DNA from: Clytia hemisphaerica
Taxonomy: Eukaryota > Cnidaria > Hydrozoa > Leptothecata > Clytiidae
DNA length: 64,000 nucleotides
Reading direction: 5' to 3'
Assembly (NCBI GenBank): GCA_902728285.1
Contig: CACVBU010000064.1
Coordinates: 356,718 to 420,717, forward strand
Part shown: piece after piece, positions 10,461-22,149 of the stretch
Position numbering within the stretch: position 1 is the first letter of the stretch
Layout of the letters: the number at the start of each line of letters is the position of its first letter
Position numbers and translations under genes: made by a program
The notes under the pieces: model-generated
Seen by the model: only the letters and a program-made list of their open reading frames with translations
Told to the model about the DNA's origin: nothing
Databases searched by the model: none

Positions 10461-11018
10461 GTCATAAAAAAAGTGGTTCAAAAGTATATACACACAGTTG
10501 AAATTTTAGAGTTGAAAAATGTTTATAAAATTTATATAGCAAACTTATGAAAAGATTTCGTCAAATTTCACCTTCTCAATACTCTAAAATATCTATTCGC
10601 CAACCAATCAAATTTTGCAGTTAACTTATTTTTATTTCCAGTCATTCAAAAAGTAAGACTAAGTAAGTACGTTCCTAAACTGTTTCCATGACGAAATTTC
10701 TAAAAAATCTAAACTTTTATAATATAACATTTAGAGAATTCCATATTCACCTGTTTTGTTGCAATTCTGTCACAACGAATACAACATATTCTTTTATCAT
10801 TACAGTAGCTGAGTTTTTTTCACTATTTTTCCGTTTGCATGAGCCCTAAGAAATCGACTGTTCCCCAATTTTCAAATCGCTTCAAGGCCATTATTTCATT
10901 CATATTATATACGTCACATCACGCTATTTATGAACTGGGTACCCAGAGTATTCTGGTTGACGTCCTGGAATAATGGCTGTTCATCAATGAAATTCGAGGA
11001 TCGAAAATAATTTGCTTA
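10461..11018. other. No gene seen
   Basis: AT-rich intron sequence without recognisable exon, RNA gene or repeat boundary. Confidence 0.5.
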
Positions 11019-11877
11019 AGGTATGTGTTCACCTTTCTTGACACATTCTCTTTAAATGATCATATCTTTAGAACAACAAATTTTTATACGTCAAAAGTAT
11101 ATATTTTCTGAAAGCCAATAATATTCTCTTTCTAATGGTAAAAGTTTCAGCTGAATTTAAAAAACTGGGCAGGATATAATCAAAATCTTAAGAATTTTAA
11201 CCTTACCTACTTTAAAGAAGTTAAAGTCACCCATACCATAGCTTTTGAGTTTTGAAAAAATAATTTCGATACTATGTTTCCAATAGGTCGAACTAAAAAA
11301 GTGTCTTGGGATTTTTTTTGGAATTGACTTTAACTCTTTAAATCCTAAATTCTGTAAAAATATCGATAAAAAAGTAAATTTAAATGTGATTTTTTCAGTT
11401 ATCTGTAAATTGAGGAAAAACAACTCAGTTAGAAATAAAATCCTAAGAGACTTTTTAAGTTTGATTTTTTGGGAATCTCATAAAAAAAGAATGAAGTTGA
11501 TATCTAAATGGGTGACTTTAACTTCGTTAAAAGTAATATGGTGTGGTAAAATTTTGTTTTTTCTAACACCGAAATGATTGCTGTTTATTTGAGTAATCAG
11601 TGAAATGTGTCAAAAATATTACTATTCAATAGTGGTGAGAATAAACATCAGCTGAATTCTCTCTTTTGTCTTTGTTGTTTCCGAAAGAGACAATTATTTT
11701 AGTAAATAATCCATCATAAGACGAACTTTGTTTTGAAATTTAAATGGCTATAACTCTGGATCAAAAAAAGATTTTAAGATCGCAATTTTACCAAAATGAA
11801 ATCCAGTAACTTTTCTTCCACTTTGACTGAAAAAAAATTTTTTGACAAGAAATCGGAAAAAAGGTGTACACATACCT
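11019..11877. mobile_element. TA-flanked TIR element, AGGTATGTGTTCACC termini
   Basis: Ends AGGTATGTGTTCACCTTT and the near-inverse AAAGGTGTACACATACCT, each flanked by TA (11017-11018, 11878-11879). The interior shows weaker long-range inverted similarity (11150-11400 against 11420-11560). Short ORFs look spurious. Probably a Tc1/mariner-type MITE. Confidence 0.7.
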
Positions 11878-11938
11878 TAAAATAACTCTTTTGGCAATTG
11901 ATTTTTGTAGAAAAACAATCAAAAACAAGGTGTTTTTT

Positions 11939-12573
11939 CGGTAAGTGTAAACCGCAGGTTACAAGTTGCAGGTTACAGGTCACAGGTTGCAGGTTACAGG
12001 TCACAGGTTGCAGGTTACAGGTCACAGGTTACAGGTTAACAAAACACAGACCGGAAAACTGTAACGCACTCGTAACATACAATTCATAACATACAACTCA
12101 TAACATAAGCTCCTGAAAATATTATATGTAATGGAAATGTAATATCAAAATATGTTAATAATGTTATTTAGAAGACTTAAACGACAAATCATCAACCCCA
12201 AGTATTGACAACAAATGGCACTTAAATTATGTAAATAATGATGTTATCTCAAAGTATGAGGTTTTCTACGCCAATTAACAATAAAATATTCTTCATGCAT
12301 AATAGGATGCTGACGCTGCAAGTGGATATAGATTGACAGGTTTTGAAAACAATAAATACTCCAAGAGAGCTGTTTTAGAGAGATGAAAAAGGTGACGTCA
12401 TTTATCGAAAATACAAAGCAGGGGATAAAAATATTGAAACATTTATAAAATATAATCCCATTGACGCTATTTTCATCAATTCTTGTTATCATACCCAAGG
12501 TGATGCAGGAGATAAAATGAGATATATGACATAGTGTAACCTGCAACCTGTAACCTGCGGTTTACACTTACCG
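11939..12573. mobile_element. Foldback/Mutator-like element, GTAAACC family, copy 2
   Basis: Perfect 9-bp duplication GTGTTTTTT at 11930-11938 and 12574-12582. Ends CGGTAAGTGTAAACCGC followed by the heptamer arms (AGGTTAC / AGGTCAC / AGGTTGC), longer on the left than on the right. The 635-bp body has no transposase. Same family as 3224-6134. Confidence 0.87.
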
Positions 12574-12582
12574 GTGTTTTTT

Positions 12583-13463
12583 AGCCATTTGAAAGAGTCA
12601 AAATCAAAGTTTTCTCTCGCCGGTGCTAACCATGGTTGAGCCTCCTTGGCCACTGTAAACATTTGGTTTTTACTTCTGATTCTTTATTTCTACAGTTGGA
12701 AGACTAGAGAGTAAACATTTCTTTTTGTGGTATTGTTCTCGAGAGGGAGATAGGAATTTCACTGGGGAAATAATTCCCCGGCCACCACAAGCGAATAAAT
12801 TTTATTGCCATCCTCTATTTTTCTTTCACCTACCACTCTAAAAAACCAAACCCATGTAGAGTCATGTCAACTGAGTATCAAAAAACCTTGAAAAGTGCCA
12901 AAATTTTTGCCAAAAAACCTTGAAAATCCTGAGAAAAAAATCTGTAGACACCCTGCCTGGTCAACATCCTTTTACAACAATCTTTTGATGTAATCATTAC
13001 TAAAAATCACTAACTAGCAGTTTGGACCAGTCTAACGAACAGCCCAGACCAACGAGTCTAACGAGCAGTCAGAACCAGTCAAACGATCAAACGATAGGCC
13101 ACAATGCCTAGAAATTGCCAGGGCTGTTTGAGATGACATTTCTAAAAGGTCTGGAGGCCGATATAAAACAAGAATTCGACAGCTACTAGACCGCTCGTAA
13201 TACTGAACCAAGAACGGTCTGGTTTTCAGGTACTTTAAATCGCTTGGGAAGTCACATTTAGCAATGTTTCGTTTCTGCTTGTTTTCTGGAGTGAAAATAG
13301 TATATCCTGATTAGCAACTTTATGTCTTGAATGTTATATACCATGCCAGAAACCCCACAGTATTTTTGTGTTTTTCGTGTTTCCAGGCAAAATTCTAAAA
13401 AAGAATCATTTTAGAATTGTGGACCTTTTTTATTTGATTCTTTATTGATTTTCCATTTTACAG
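12583..13463. other. End of DMAC1-like intron 1; no gene seen
   Basis: Unique AT-rich sequence with a degenerate 'agtctaacga' repeat at 13021-13095. Ends with the acceptor 'ccattttacag' immediately before exon 2. Confidence 0.5.
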
Positions 13464-13593
13464 ATCCCAGATTGTTTACCTTGTCGTTTAGTTGGAACTG
13501 GGGGTGCACTTGGTGGTGCTGTTTACATTGCATACCAATCTACTAAATTTCAAACTACACCTGGAAGAGTTGCTACGCTGTCACTTTCTTCAG
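13464..13593 (+). CDS. DMAC1/TMEM261-like protein, exon 2 of 3
   Basis: Encodes IPDCLPCRLVGTGGALGGAV..., the core of the DUF4536 family (DMAC1/TMEM261), whose human member assembles the distal membrane arm of mitochondrial complex I. The CxxC-like DCLPCR motif followed by a glycine-rich membrane helix (LVGTGGALGGAVYIAY) is the family signature. Acceptor TTTTACAG and donor CAG|GTTTGT are good, and the exon enters in phase 0 and leaves with one base. With exons 1 and 3 the protein is 67 residues, shorter than the human 112 because the N-terminal extension is brief. Two membrane helices would place it in the inner mitochondrial membrane. Confidence 0.75.
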
Positions 13594-14375
13594 GTTTGTT
13601 GTGATAATTTTGGATTGGGAATATATTTATTAAGAGCAACTTATATATAAAAGCTTTCATCTGCTTTCATTGAAGTTTTGTAGACAAAAACATTGTTTCT
13701 TTTTCTATTTAGCACTGCCCTAAAGATAGGTGCTTATATAAACTCAACACAATTTCCACCAAGCTTTTATTTTGTTAATTTAGTCCTACCTAGACCTTCA
13801 CGCTTTAAGATTGTAATAAAAAACTACAGCTGCAAATTTAAATAAAACCATACTTTTTTAAAAAAGCAGGGCAGCATCTAGTACTAGAAACAAAAAGTTT
13901 ATAGTATTTTTATCCAAAAGGAGGCTGTTTTTCACAGTGGTCTTTATGTGAAACATTTTAAAAACTTGGATTGTTTTGGCTATAGTTACATTTGTATCTC
14001 TAAAATGATTGTTTATATGGGGATGAAATTTGGCATATAAAGTGTCCTTTATAACAAGTCAAAAGTAGAAGAAAGATGGTTTTTGATACATCAACCTTGT
14101 CACAAGTTCTGGGACTATTTCATTTTTCAATCGATCCCTCCTAATTGAAATGAAGATATTTTCAGATTGGAAAGTGCTAGTAAAGTTTTAACTAAATTTA
14201 ATTTTTTATGCTCTTTCATAAAGGGAGAAAGTATTTACTTTCAGACATTTTCTCAAAATTTGGCTAAAACTGAAAATTTTAAATCCAATTAATCTGGTTA
14301 CCAATTGATGGATGTGTTTAGCATAATTTTAATGATTTGAAAGCAAATTTTAAATTTCTTTTTCTATTGATTCAG
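13594..14375. other. DMAC1-like intron 2; no gene seen
   Basis: Unique AT-rich sequence ending in the acceptor 'tattgattcag'. No mobile-element ends recognised. Confidence 0.6.
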
Positions 14376-14413
14376 CACTCGTTGTTCTTGGATTTTGGCG
14401 TTGGAATAAGTAA
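14376..14413 (+). CDS. DMAC1/TMEM261-like protein, exon 3 of 3
   Basis: Completes the second membrane helix: with the base carried over it reads ALVVLGFWRWNK and stops at TAA 14411-14413. The C terminus (hydrophobic helix, then W-R-W and a lysine) fits the family. Only 163 bases separate this stop from the ATG of the TMEM53-like gene. Confidence 0.75.
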
Positions 14414-14576
14414 AAAATCTACAGGTATTATAAAATAATGTTTATGGTTTGGGGTTCATCTTTAGTGGTTGAATGTTTATGGTTAACCTTAGCTTTAGTA
14501 CATTTTGATGAAATTATAATTGATAGGGCATTGTTCTTCAATCTTCAATTTATCTTACGTTTTCTCTTTTAGCAAA

Positions 14577-15437
14577 ATGCTTAGTAGGGTCAAGATTATT
14601 CAAAAACAACAATTTGTGTCATTGTTTGACCTACCATGTAGAAGATGTCTCAGTAATAAAGTTTCAGAAAATCAAATCAATAAAAGAATTACATTAAGAA
14701 ATGAAGATACTTCACAAAAAACACCTTTAGTTTGTCTTTTTGGCTGGGGAAATGGAAAGAAAGAACACATTCAAAAGTATAGTGAAATTTATGAAAACAA
14801 AGGACACACAACAATGATTGTGACTACTACACTGCTCAACTCACTATTCCGGATAAGCACTGCTGGTGCAAGGGAAAGCAAAGATGTCCAGAAAGTCTTG
14901 GGAAAGGAATGCAGCATCAATAAACATAGAGAGATAATATTCCACTCTTTTAGTAATGGGGGCTGTGCTATTAGTCACCTCACAACCAGATCTATTTTGA
15001 AGACAAATCTAATGGGTAACATTAAAGGACATGTTTTTGATAGTTGCCCAATCATACCGAATTTGGAGAGTTCTTATGCAGTGGAAAGAGCTTTTTCCCA
15101 ACTTGTTGAAATTCCAGCATTGAAGCCAACAATCAAAGTGATCTCTAAACTCATGGTTAAAGCAGTAGTACACAGTAATAAAGATGTGAAAGATTTCATG
15201 AAAGAAATGACTGAATGTACAATCAAAACACCTCAATTGTTTCTGTTTTCAAAGAGTGATAAGTTGGCACCTTATCAAGATATTCTTGATTTCATTGAGA
15301 AAAGGAAATCCCTTGGAATCGACACAACTTTTATGTTATGGGATAAGTCTAATCACTGTGCTCACTTGAGAGAAAATACTGAAAAATATAAAGAAGAGAT
15401 TGATAGTTTTGTTGATAAATGCACCACTCAATTGTAA
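14577..15437 (+). CDS. TMEM53-like (DUF829) alpha/beta-hydrolase-like protein
   Basis: 286 residues in a single exon. The DUF829/TMEM53 pattern is clear: LVCLFGWGNGKKEHIQKYSEIY at residues 51-72 (first strand and oxyanion loop), the nucleophile elbow HSFSNGG with Ser126, DSCPIIP at 156-161, SKSDKLA with Asp228, and SNHCAHLR with His260/His263. Human TMEM53 is a nuclear-envelope protein; catalytic activity in the family is unproven. The first 25 residues (MLSRVKIIQK...CRRCLS) are basic and amphipathic and could be a mitochondrial presequence. An upstream in-frame ATG exists at 14520, but I chose 14577 because TTTTCTCTTTTAG, a strong acceptor, ends four bases before it. It lies 163 bases after the DMAC1-like stop and 219 before the next gene. 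Confidence 0.85.
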   Translation: MLSRVKIIQKQQFVSLFDLPCRRCLSNKVSENQINKRITLRNEDTSQKTPLVCLFGWGNGKKEHIQKYSEIYENKGHTTMIVTTTLLNSLFRISTAGARESKDVQKVLGKECSINKHREIIFHSFSNGGCAISHLTTRSILKTNLMGNIKGHVFDSCPIIPNLESSYAVERAFSQLVEIPALKPTIKVISKLMVKAVVHSNKDVKDFMKEMTECTIKTPQLFLFSKSDKLAPYQDILDFIEKRKSLGIDTTFMLWDKSNHCAHLRENTEKYKEEIDSFVDKCTTQL

Positions 15438-15656
15438 ATAGCATATTTCAAAGAATCTAGAATTATTTTTTACAATTTTTTTATCTCAAAGGACTTATAC
15501 ACGAATTTTTTTAACTATTTCCTCAAGCTGTATCTTTAAATTTTGATTGGTCAAATAATGATGTCATTCTTCTAAATACATTTCATCATTTCATTTCATT
15601 ACTGATTATTAACCTTTAAGTTTTCTTTTTGATTTCAGTGCAATCACTATAAAAAC

Positions 15657-16266
15657 ATGAATATAGAAAATTATAAAAGCTGGGATGTTCCGAGTCAAAT
15701 GAGACTGTTGGAGAACCTTCTACAACAAAGCAAACCAGAAGTTAAGTATCGTTTCCAACAGAAAGTGTTGGAGTTTACGCGTTATAATATCATAGAGAAC
15801 TTACCAATTGAGGTAGCGGAACAAATATTTCTTTACTGCAATTTACAGACATTACTAGATTGTCGGAAAGTATCACGTTCATGGCTTCTCAAGGTAAATA
15901 ATTCAACAAGACTTTGGTCACCATTACTCTCTAAACATTGTATCAATATCAAAAACTTCAATAGCAGTCCATTATTATGTCAAAGTCGGAAATATTTCAC
16001 CTCACTTCCACCACCAAACAAAGATGAACAAAATAAGAATCTTCAAATAATTGGTGAAAGTATGTTTTCAATGTTCAGAGATGTTTCTGTGACTGATGAA
16101 GAACCAGAAGTTAACACGAGTGGATACTGTGACGCATCTCATTTCATCATGGGAAAGAAAATCATCACTAGTATGGCAAACCAAGCATCTTTTCAACATA
16201 TCGTAGACCATGATTTTCGTGGTGGTAATATTGTGATGGCTATGAATGAAGAAATCTTGGCATATG
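15657..16266 (+). CDS. F-box/WD40 protein, exon 1 of 4
   Basis: First exon of a predicted 527-residue protein assembled from 15657-16266, 17099-17296, 24677-24894 and 25279-25836; all four junctions keep frame. Residues 46-91 (IENLPIEVAEQIFLYC...CRKVSRSWLLKV...LWSPLL) are an F-box, which binds SKP1 in SCF ubiquitin ligases. A short helical N terminus precedes it. The rest to residue 203 is a linker. The ATG follows 18 bases after a strong acceptor (TTTTTGATTTCAG), so the start is either after a 5' UTR intron or a trans-splice site. The donor is TATG|GTAAGA. It lies 219 bases downstream of the TMEM53-like stop. Confidence 0.85.
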
Positions 16267-17098
16267 GTAAGAACATTATTCACTCCTTGTTCGAGTATTC
16301 ATGATTATGAATAATAATAATAATGAATTGTCAAATACAGAAAAATAAATACCAAAATGCAGTAGACTATGCTTTTCATAAAAAAACTATTAAATGAACC
16401 ATACATAATCTCAAGGATGGAAATCGAAAGCATAATCTACAAAAAAGGAGAACTTTTTTATTATTTCTAATGGTTATTCTCAAGGGCATTCTAATAGATT
16501 GAGATCTGAAAAAAACTTTTTGGTCAGAAAAGTCTTAAAAAGATAAGTTTGAAGAAATAGAGTTCTTTTTATACAGGTGTCGATTGTCCACTCTCTTCCA
16601 TTCTAAATAAATTTGGAAAGCTCATAAAGTTTTTTCACAAAGTGAGGACTCCTTTTCGTTCACATTCGAAGCACAAATTTTGCAAACCACTTGATTGATT
16701 AGTCTAATTACACTGACCATGAAAGGGAGTCATGGAAGAGTGGTCTAAGGCATCATTTCATCATACCAAGGAAGGACAAATCCACAATAATCCAATGTTC
16801 CATTCAGTTCATTTCATAGCTGGCTGGCTGGCTGTAAAACCTAAAAATAATTTAAAGACTGTCTAAAAGTCCTAGATTACTGGACTATGGCTATACATGT
16901 GAAATATATCGCCTAAAAGATAAATTTACTTTTACCCAACTTTTCAAATTTTACTGGTTGTTAAGAATCAAAGGGTTTTAAGATTTGCACTAACTTATTG
17001 TTCAATGCTCAACTGTGCTCGTTGTTGTCTTCTTATGTTGGTTTTATTCAGCAGCAGTTTTATAAAATTATCACTTGCCCATTACTTTATTTTTTTAG
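16267..17098. other. F-box gene intron 1; no gene seen
   Basis: AT-rich sequence, no recognised element ends, terminated by 'ttatttttttag'. Confidence 0.6.
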
Positions 17099-17296
17099 CC
17101 TGTGAAGACCGTCACATTGTTGTCAAATATGCAGACTTTCCAAATAAAAAGATCAGTGTATTTGAGGCCCATACATGCGCTGACCTCAAGATTCATGGAA
17201 ATGTTTTGATATCTGGTGGGTATGATTGCACCATTTGTGTGTGGGACTGGAGGACGGGTGAACGACTTTGGTGTTTTGAGGGCTCCATCAAGCCAG
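17099..17296 (+). CDS. F-box/WD40 protein, exon 2 of 4
   Basis: 66 codons. Joins exon 1 as AYACEDRHIVVKYADFPNKK and contains a canonical WD40 blade: FEAHTCADLKIHGNVLISGGYDCTICVWDWRTGERLWCFEG. Acceptor TTTTTTTAG|CC; donor CCAG|GTATAT. The blades probably bind the ligase substrate. Confidence 0.85.
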
Positions 17297-17553
17297 GTAT
17301 ATCTTTATTTTGACTGTGACCATCAGATTATTTCTTTATCTCTCTCGAAAAGTGACTTTGCTTTAAGTGTGCACTAATCTTTGTTTTGCTTGCCGTTTTT
17401 CAGCGAGTGCTTCAATTCTAATATACCGTTGAAAAGATAATTCAAAGCACTGATTCCTTTAACCCTGACAAAACATTTTAGAAAAATAAAAGAAGAATGA
17501 ACTTTTCCAACCTTTGATTGGTTTGATGCCAGAAATTTCTTTTTTGGTACATA

Positions 17554-18216
17554 CGTTAATTCAAAAGGGGCCTAAGTCCATGTTTATGAAATTTGAGATC
17601 TTTAGTTTTTCTTTTAAAATCTCTGGCTCATTTACTCTCTTTTGATGTACATAACAAGTAGTTTTTAAAGTTTAAAAGGCTGAAAACTTCATACTGAAGC
17701 TCTGATAAAAGTGATGTTTAATTCAAAAGAGGCTTAAGTCCATCATCTTTTTAGGGCCTAAGTCCACCAAAATAGTTTTGTTATTAAGTCCAATTGAATT
17801 GCAAATGGGTCCCAGTCCATGCATCCTAAAATATTTAATTGAGTTTTTCTTTATTATACTGAGATTGTCTTTTCTCTTTATCTTGAATCTGGGTGCAAGT
17901 GGTTTTGTTTTGGTGTGTCATATGTGCATGTTTTCAACTTTTAAAGAAAGAAATTAACCCTCGCACATTTTTAAATTCATGTTTAATTCAAAAAAGGCCT
18001 AAGTCCACTCTGCAAGATTAACTAAGTTGCACCTGTTATGTACAAAAATATCTACTTTCCAAAAAGTAGAGCCTTTTTATTAAAAAAACAAGTAGAAACT
18101 ATGGCTTTCAGAAAATATTTACTTCAAAGCTTTACCATTAAAAATGGTTTCCGAATAAAGGAAAAACTTTAATTGCAATTTTCTCAAAATGGGCTTAGGC
18201 CCCTTTTGAATTAACG
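17554..18216. mobile_element. TA-flanked TIR element, CGTTAATTCAAAAGGGGCC termini
   Basis: Ends CGTTAATTCAAAAGGGGCC and its near-inverse, flanked by TA (17552-17553, 18217-18218). The interior repeats 'ggcctaagtcca' in several places. It resembles 59666-60002, which also repeats 'cttaagtcca' and ends near 'gtcaattcaagac'. Inside F-box intron 2. Confidence 0.8.
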
Positions 18217-18794
18217 TAGCGAGTGATACTTAGACAGGTACGAGCCGGGAAGTATCTTATCCATTTGGTGGACTAACTTTCTTGGGGTTTTTCTTGTTCC
18301 TTATGGTAATAAGAATATTTTAAGCTTCTGGGCCACCTGGATTTCTCACCTGGGTATCCATAATGGTGGATTTTCGGTCATCTGACCCCCGTAGGCAAAA
18401 CTGAAAATTCCTCCATCCCAAATATAGGCTTATTATATATCAATCGATCGGAAATTTGATACTGATTAATTTTGAGATACAAAGTTAGGTCTGAAAACTT
18501 TCCAATCTCGGGATATAAATCACTTTCGTTTTCTCAGGTTTGGCTGCAGTTGTAGGCGGGCTTTTATGGAGTGATGCAATTCTTTTATTCATATCTCAAG
18601 AAATATGCTTTTAAACATATCAAAACTTTATGTGCTGTTAGAAAAGAGATTAAAAATTGTATTTGCAAATTTTCAATAAGTTTTCAGTAAAAATGTATAC
18701 AATTTCCTTACCTTACCCTTTTCTCTCAAAATTGGCCTTTTTGTCTGAAATGAATGAGTGAAATGATTCTTAATAAGGTTTAGAGCCACTCGAT

Positions 18795-20100
18795 TTTTGG
18801 ACCTACCTCCGGGTGCCCCGGTGGAGGTCCTATAAATTAACCCATGTCCGTTCGTCCGTTCGTTCGTCCGTTCGTCCGTCCGTCTGTTACCAGCTTTTCT
18901 CAGGATTGGCTCATTAGTTTTTTCTGATTTTTTGCAAAATGATGCAAAATGGCAATGCCCAGAACGTGACGGAGCCCGATTTTTGAGAAAAAATTTATTT
19001 GGGCAAATTTGGGCCAAAAACTACCTAAAAATAGGGTTTTTTGGACTTTGTGCAAAATCCTGTCATTACTTTTTCCTGACTTTTTGTACAAAGATGGAGG
19101 GCAAAATTCTCTAAAGAATGGCTGAAGAGGTTTTTCCCGGAAAATTCTTATTCGCCTTAAAAAACGGATTTTCGTATTTTGGGGGAAATTCCCTTTAACC
19201 AAATAAGAAAATATAGCTTTTAACAATGTTGACTCATTATTTTTTTCTGATTTTTTGCACAATGATGCAAAATGGCAAGTGCAAAATCCTGTCATTACTT
19301 TTTTCTGATTTTTTGTACAAAGATGGAGGGCAAGATTCTTTAAAGAATGGCTGAAGTGGTTTTTCCCGGAAAATTCTTTTTCGCCTTAAAAAACGGATTT
19401 TCGTATTTTGGGGAAATTCCCTTTAACCAAATAAGAAAATATAGCTTTTCTCAAAGTTGACTCATTATTTTTTTCTGATTTTTTGCACAATGATGCAAAA
19501 TGGTAATGCCTAAAATGTGACGGAGCCAGATTTTCGAAAAAAAAATAATTTGGGCAAATTTGGGCCAAAAACTGCCTAAAATAGGGTTTTTTGGACTTTG
19601 TGCAAAATCCTGTTATTACTTTTTTCTGATTTTTTGTACAAAGATGGAGGGCAAGATTCTCTAAAGAATGACTGAAGTGGTTTTTCCCGGGAAATTCTTA
19701 TTCGCCTTAAAAGACGGATTTTCGTATTTTGGGGAAATTCCCTTTAACCAAATAAGAAAATATAGCTTTTCTCAATGTTGACTCATAATTTCTTTCTGAT
19801 TTTTTGCACAATGATGCAAAATGGCAATGCCCAAAATGTGACGGAGCCAGATTTTTAAGGAAAATTATTTTGGGCAAATTTGGGTAAAAAACAGCTTAAA
19901 AGGTTTTTTGGGCCTGAATGGTTCAAGTGATTTTCGTATTTGGGGAAATTCCTTTTTACCATTTTACATTATTCAAAACATTCAACATTATTCAACGCTT
20001 TATTTTTCCATTCTGAATTTTTGTACAATTATTGTCACTTTTTTCTTATTTTCATCTGATGTTAATCATTAGGTAGGTCCATTCAGCATGTTGCTTGTTT
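18795..20100. repeat. GGACCTACCT-family repeat, copy A
   Basis: Begins TTTTTGGACCTACCT with a small hairpin and 'ggtcctataaattaaccc', then a TCCGTTCG tandem block (18846-18890), then about three copies of a 290-bp unit ('ggactttgtgcaaaatcc', 'acaaagatggagggcaa', 'gccttaaaa.acggatt'). Ends AGGTAGGTCC ATTCAGCATG. The terminal decamers are inverted. It interrupts the left arm of the long-TIR element. Confidence 0.75.
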
Positions 20101-20961
20101 ATATTATACTAAGAGAGGTACTTGGGGGAATATATAAAGGGCTGAATGTGTCTGGTCAGCACTTTATAAGCATGTTTTTTTGGTAATATTTGATCCCAAA
20201 AACGGTGAAATTTCCAAGCTATTACTCAAAGATTTGACAAAGTCTCTCATTGTATCTCGACATTAAACAAAGTTGAACCTTACTCCTTAGTTTGACAAAG
20301 AAAGAGAATGCAAAAAATTGAGAATACATGTAAATCGTTGTGTGTATTTTACAGACCAGAATTAAGTGCTTCTAAGTTGTTATATTGCCCTAAAATGTTT
20401 AGACTTACCACAAAAAAACCCGAGCTGGAGAATTTTACTGAGTATAATCCGTCAAAATCCTTTAATTACTATATCTTTATTTATTCATGCATGTAACGAG
20501 AACTGCGTAGTTACCAAAGCATCATATTTTGATGAAATTAGTCTGGCTTTGAGCCCACTAAGCCTGGATAGCCTTGTATGCGCGAGGCGTCAGACTTTGA
20601 ATTATTTTCCTAAAAAAGAACGAAGCCCCAAAGTTTTTATTTCTTGCATGGTTGTTAGACACTAGCACAGATTTGTCGCACAGTCGCTGAACGGCTTATA
20701 GAGTTTCTGTCCACCCAACAACCCTCACGTGGTATGGGTTAGTCCTAGAAAAGTAGCATTTACTTTTCATTAAGTGAAACACAGCAGCGAGTTGGAGTTA
20801 GTCCTGATCTTCTAGACGACAGTGTGTATTTGAAGTGAGCTTCGTTGCCGCCTGTATTTTAAAATTGGTATAAAAAATCCGACAATATTCCGTCCCAATG
20901 CTATTTCTTTGAATTACAGGTAAAATGATTGATAGATAGCTTGATAGCTTGAAAATCTATA

Positions 20962-21491
20962 CTTTAATCGTAGAAATTGTAGCGAGACTAATTTTAGCGT
21001 ATATTAGCGAGTCAGGAAAATCTTGATTTTTTTGGATTTATTTTAGCGAATCACGATTTCAAATAATTTCGTGTAGATAAATTTTAGCGAATACTCGTCG
21101 GACAAAAATTTTGCATGGATTAATTTTGGCGGGGCAATGATTTTGGAGAAAAAATTAATGCACGAGATGTTTCCCTGAACTGAAAAAAGTTTCATCCTTT
21201 TCAATGCATTCACATGTCTTTGTAACACATTTCTTGACTAAGGACGGATAAACTTGGAAATTTTCTCCCCCATCCCCGGTTACTAGTTTTTGAAAAATTA
21301 TGAAAATGATAAAAAATGAAAGAAAAACATACTGAATTTATTTTAGCGTATCAGCTTTTCGAAAAATTTCGCGCAGATAAATTTTAGCGATCTGTCGATT
21401 CAGAGTGTTTTAGCGAGATTTATTTTAGCAAAAATAGGGAAAACTCGCTAAAACGCTAAAATTAGTCTCGCTAAAATTTATACGATTAAAG
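20962..21491. mobile_element. TA-flanked MITE, CTTTAATCG family, copy 1
   Basis: Ends CTTTAATCGTAGAAATT / inverse, flanked by TA. The interior repeats TTTAGCGA and 'gtattagcgag' in both orientations. The same termini occur at 28494-28724 and, diverged, at 54736-54871. Confidence 0.85.
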
Positions 21492-21830
21492 TATATTAAT
21501 ACGCTAAAACGTGTATGTTTACAACGTTTTGTAAAAAGTTTTCGAAAATCTAACAAAGCTCTACAAAGCCTCCTCTTCATGGCGTTGAACTTTTTTCTCC
21601 TTTCTTTTATAAAATCAAAATCTTATCATCAATCGGCAGCTATCTTTCTTCCGTTAAGGTTTTTTAGATGTATACGACGCTGCGACGCTGCGCATACGGC
21701 TAGTTACTCTTTAAAGTCACAAAATGATTATTTTCAAATTTTTTATACGCTGAAATGGAGAATTTCAACTGCGTGTATACTTTTGAATCACTTTTGTCAT
21801 TCCAATTAGTTTTTTTATTGATTTGAAAAA

Positions 21831-21965
21831 AAAGTATGCCAAAGTTAAGAGCCTGTGTCAATTAAGAATATCATAATTTGAATCCTATACTCTCGATCCT
21901 ATATGCTCAATATTATTTTCATATTTTTGAGTCAAAATTTAGAAATATTAGTCGGAGTTTTGGTA
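21831..21965. repeat. Dispersed repeat, inverted partner of 10338-10460
   Basis: Reverse complement of the segment at 10338-10460, from 'atgccaaagtt' to 'attagtcgg'. Confidence 0.7.
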
Positions 21966-22149
21966 AATGACGATGATTTCGCATCAGTTATCTTTGTTAT
22001 GATATAGATAAAAGACTTGAGAAAAGTAGAACAACAGAGACTTTTGTCGAAGTTTTGACGTTGTTAGCAAGATATTCCCAAGGTAAATCATCAAAATTTA
22101 TTGTTTCATTCTATGTTTTAACGAGGCGGCGACGAAGGTAGCAGTGCTT

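Noticed and set aside
18673..19568. ORFs such as FASLCKKSEKNNES and RTDERTNERTNG
   Set aside because: They recur in every copy of the GGACCTACCT repeat, including its TCCGTTCG array, and lack any protein-family feature; treated as repeat artefacts.
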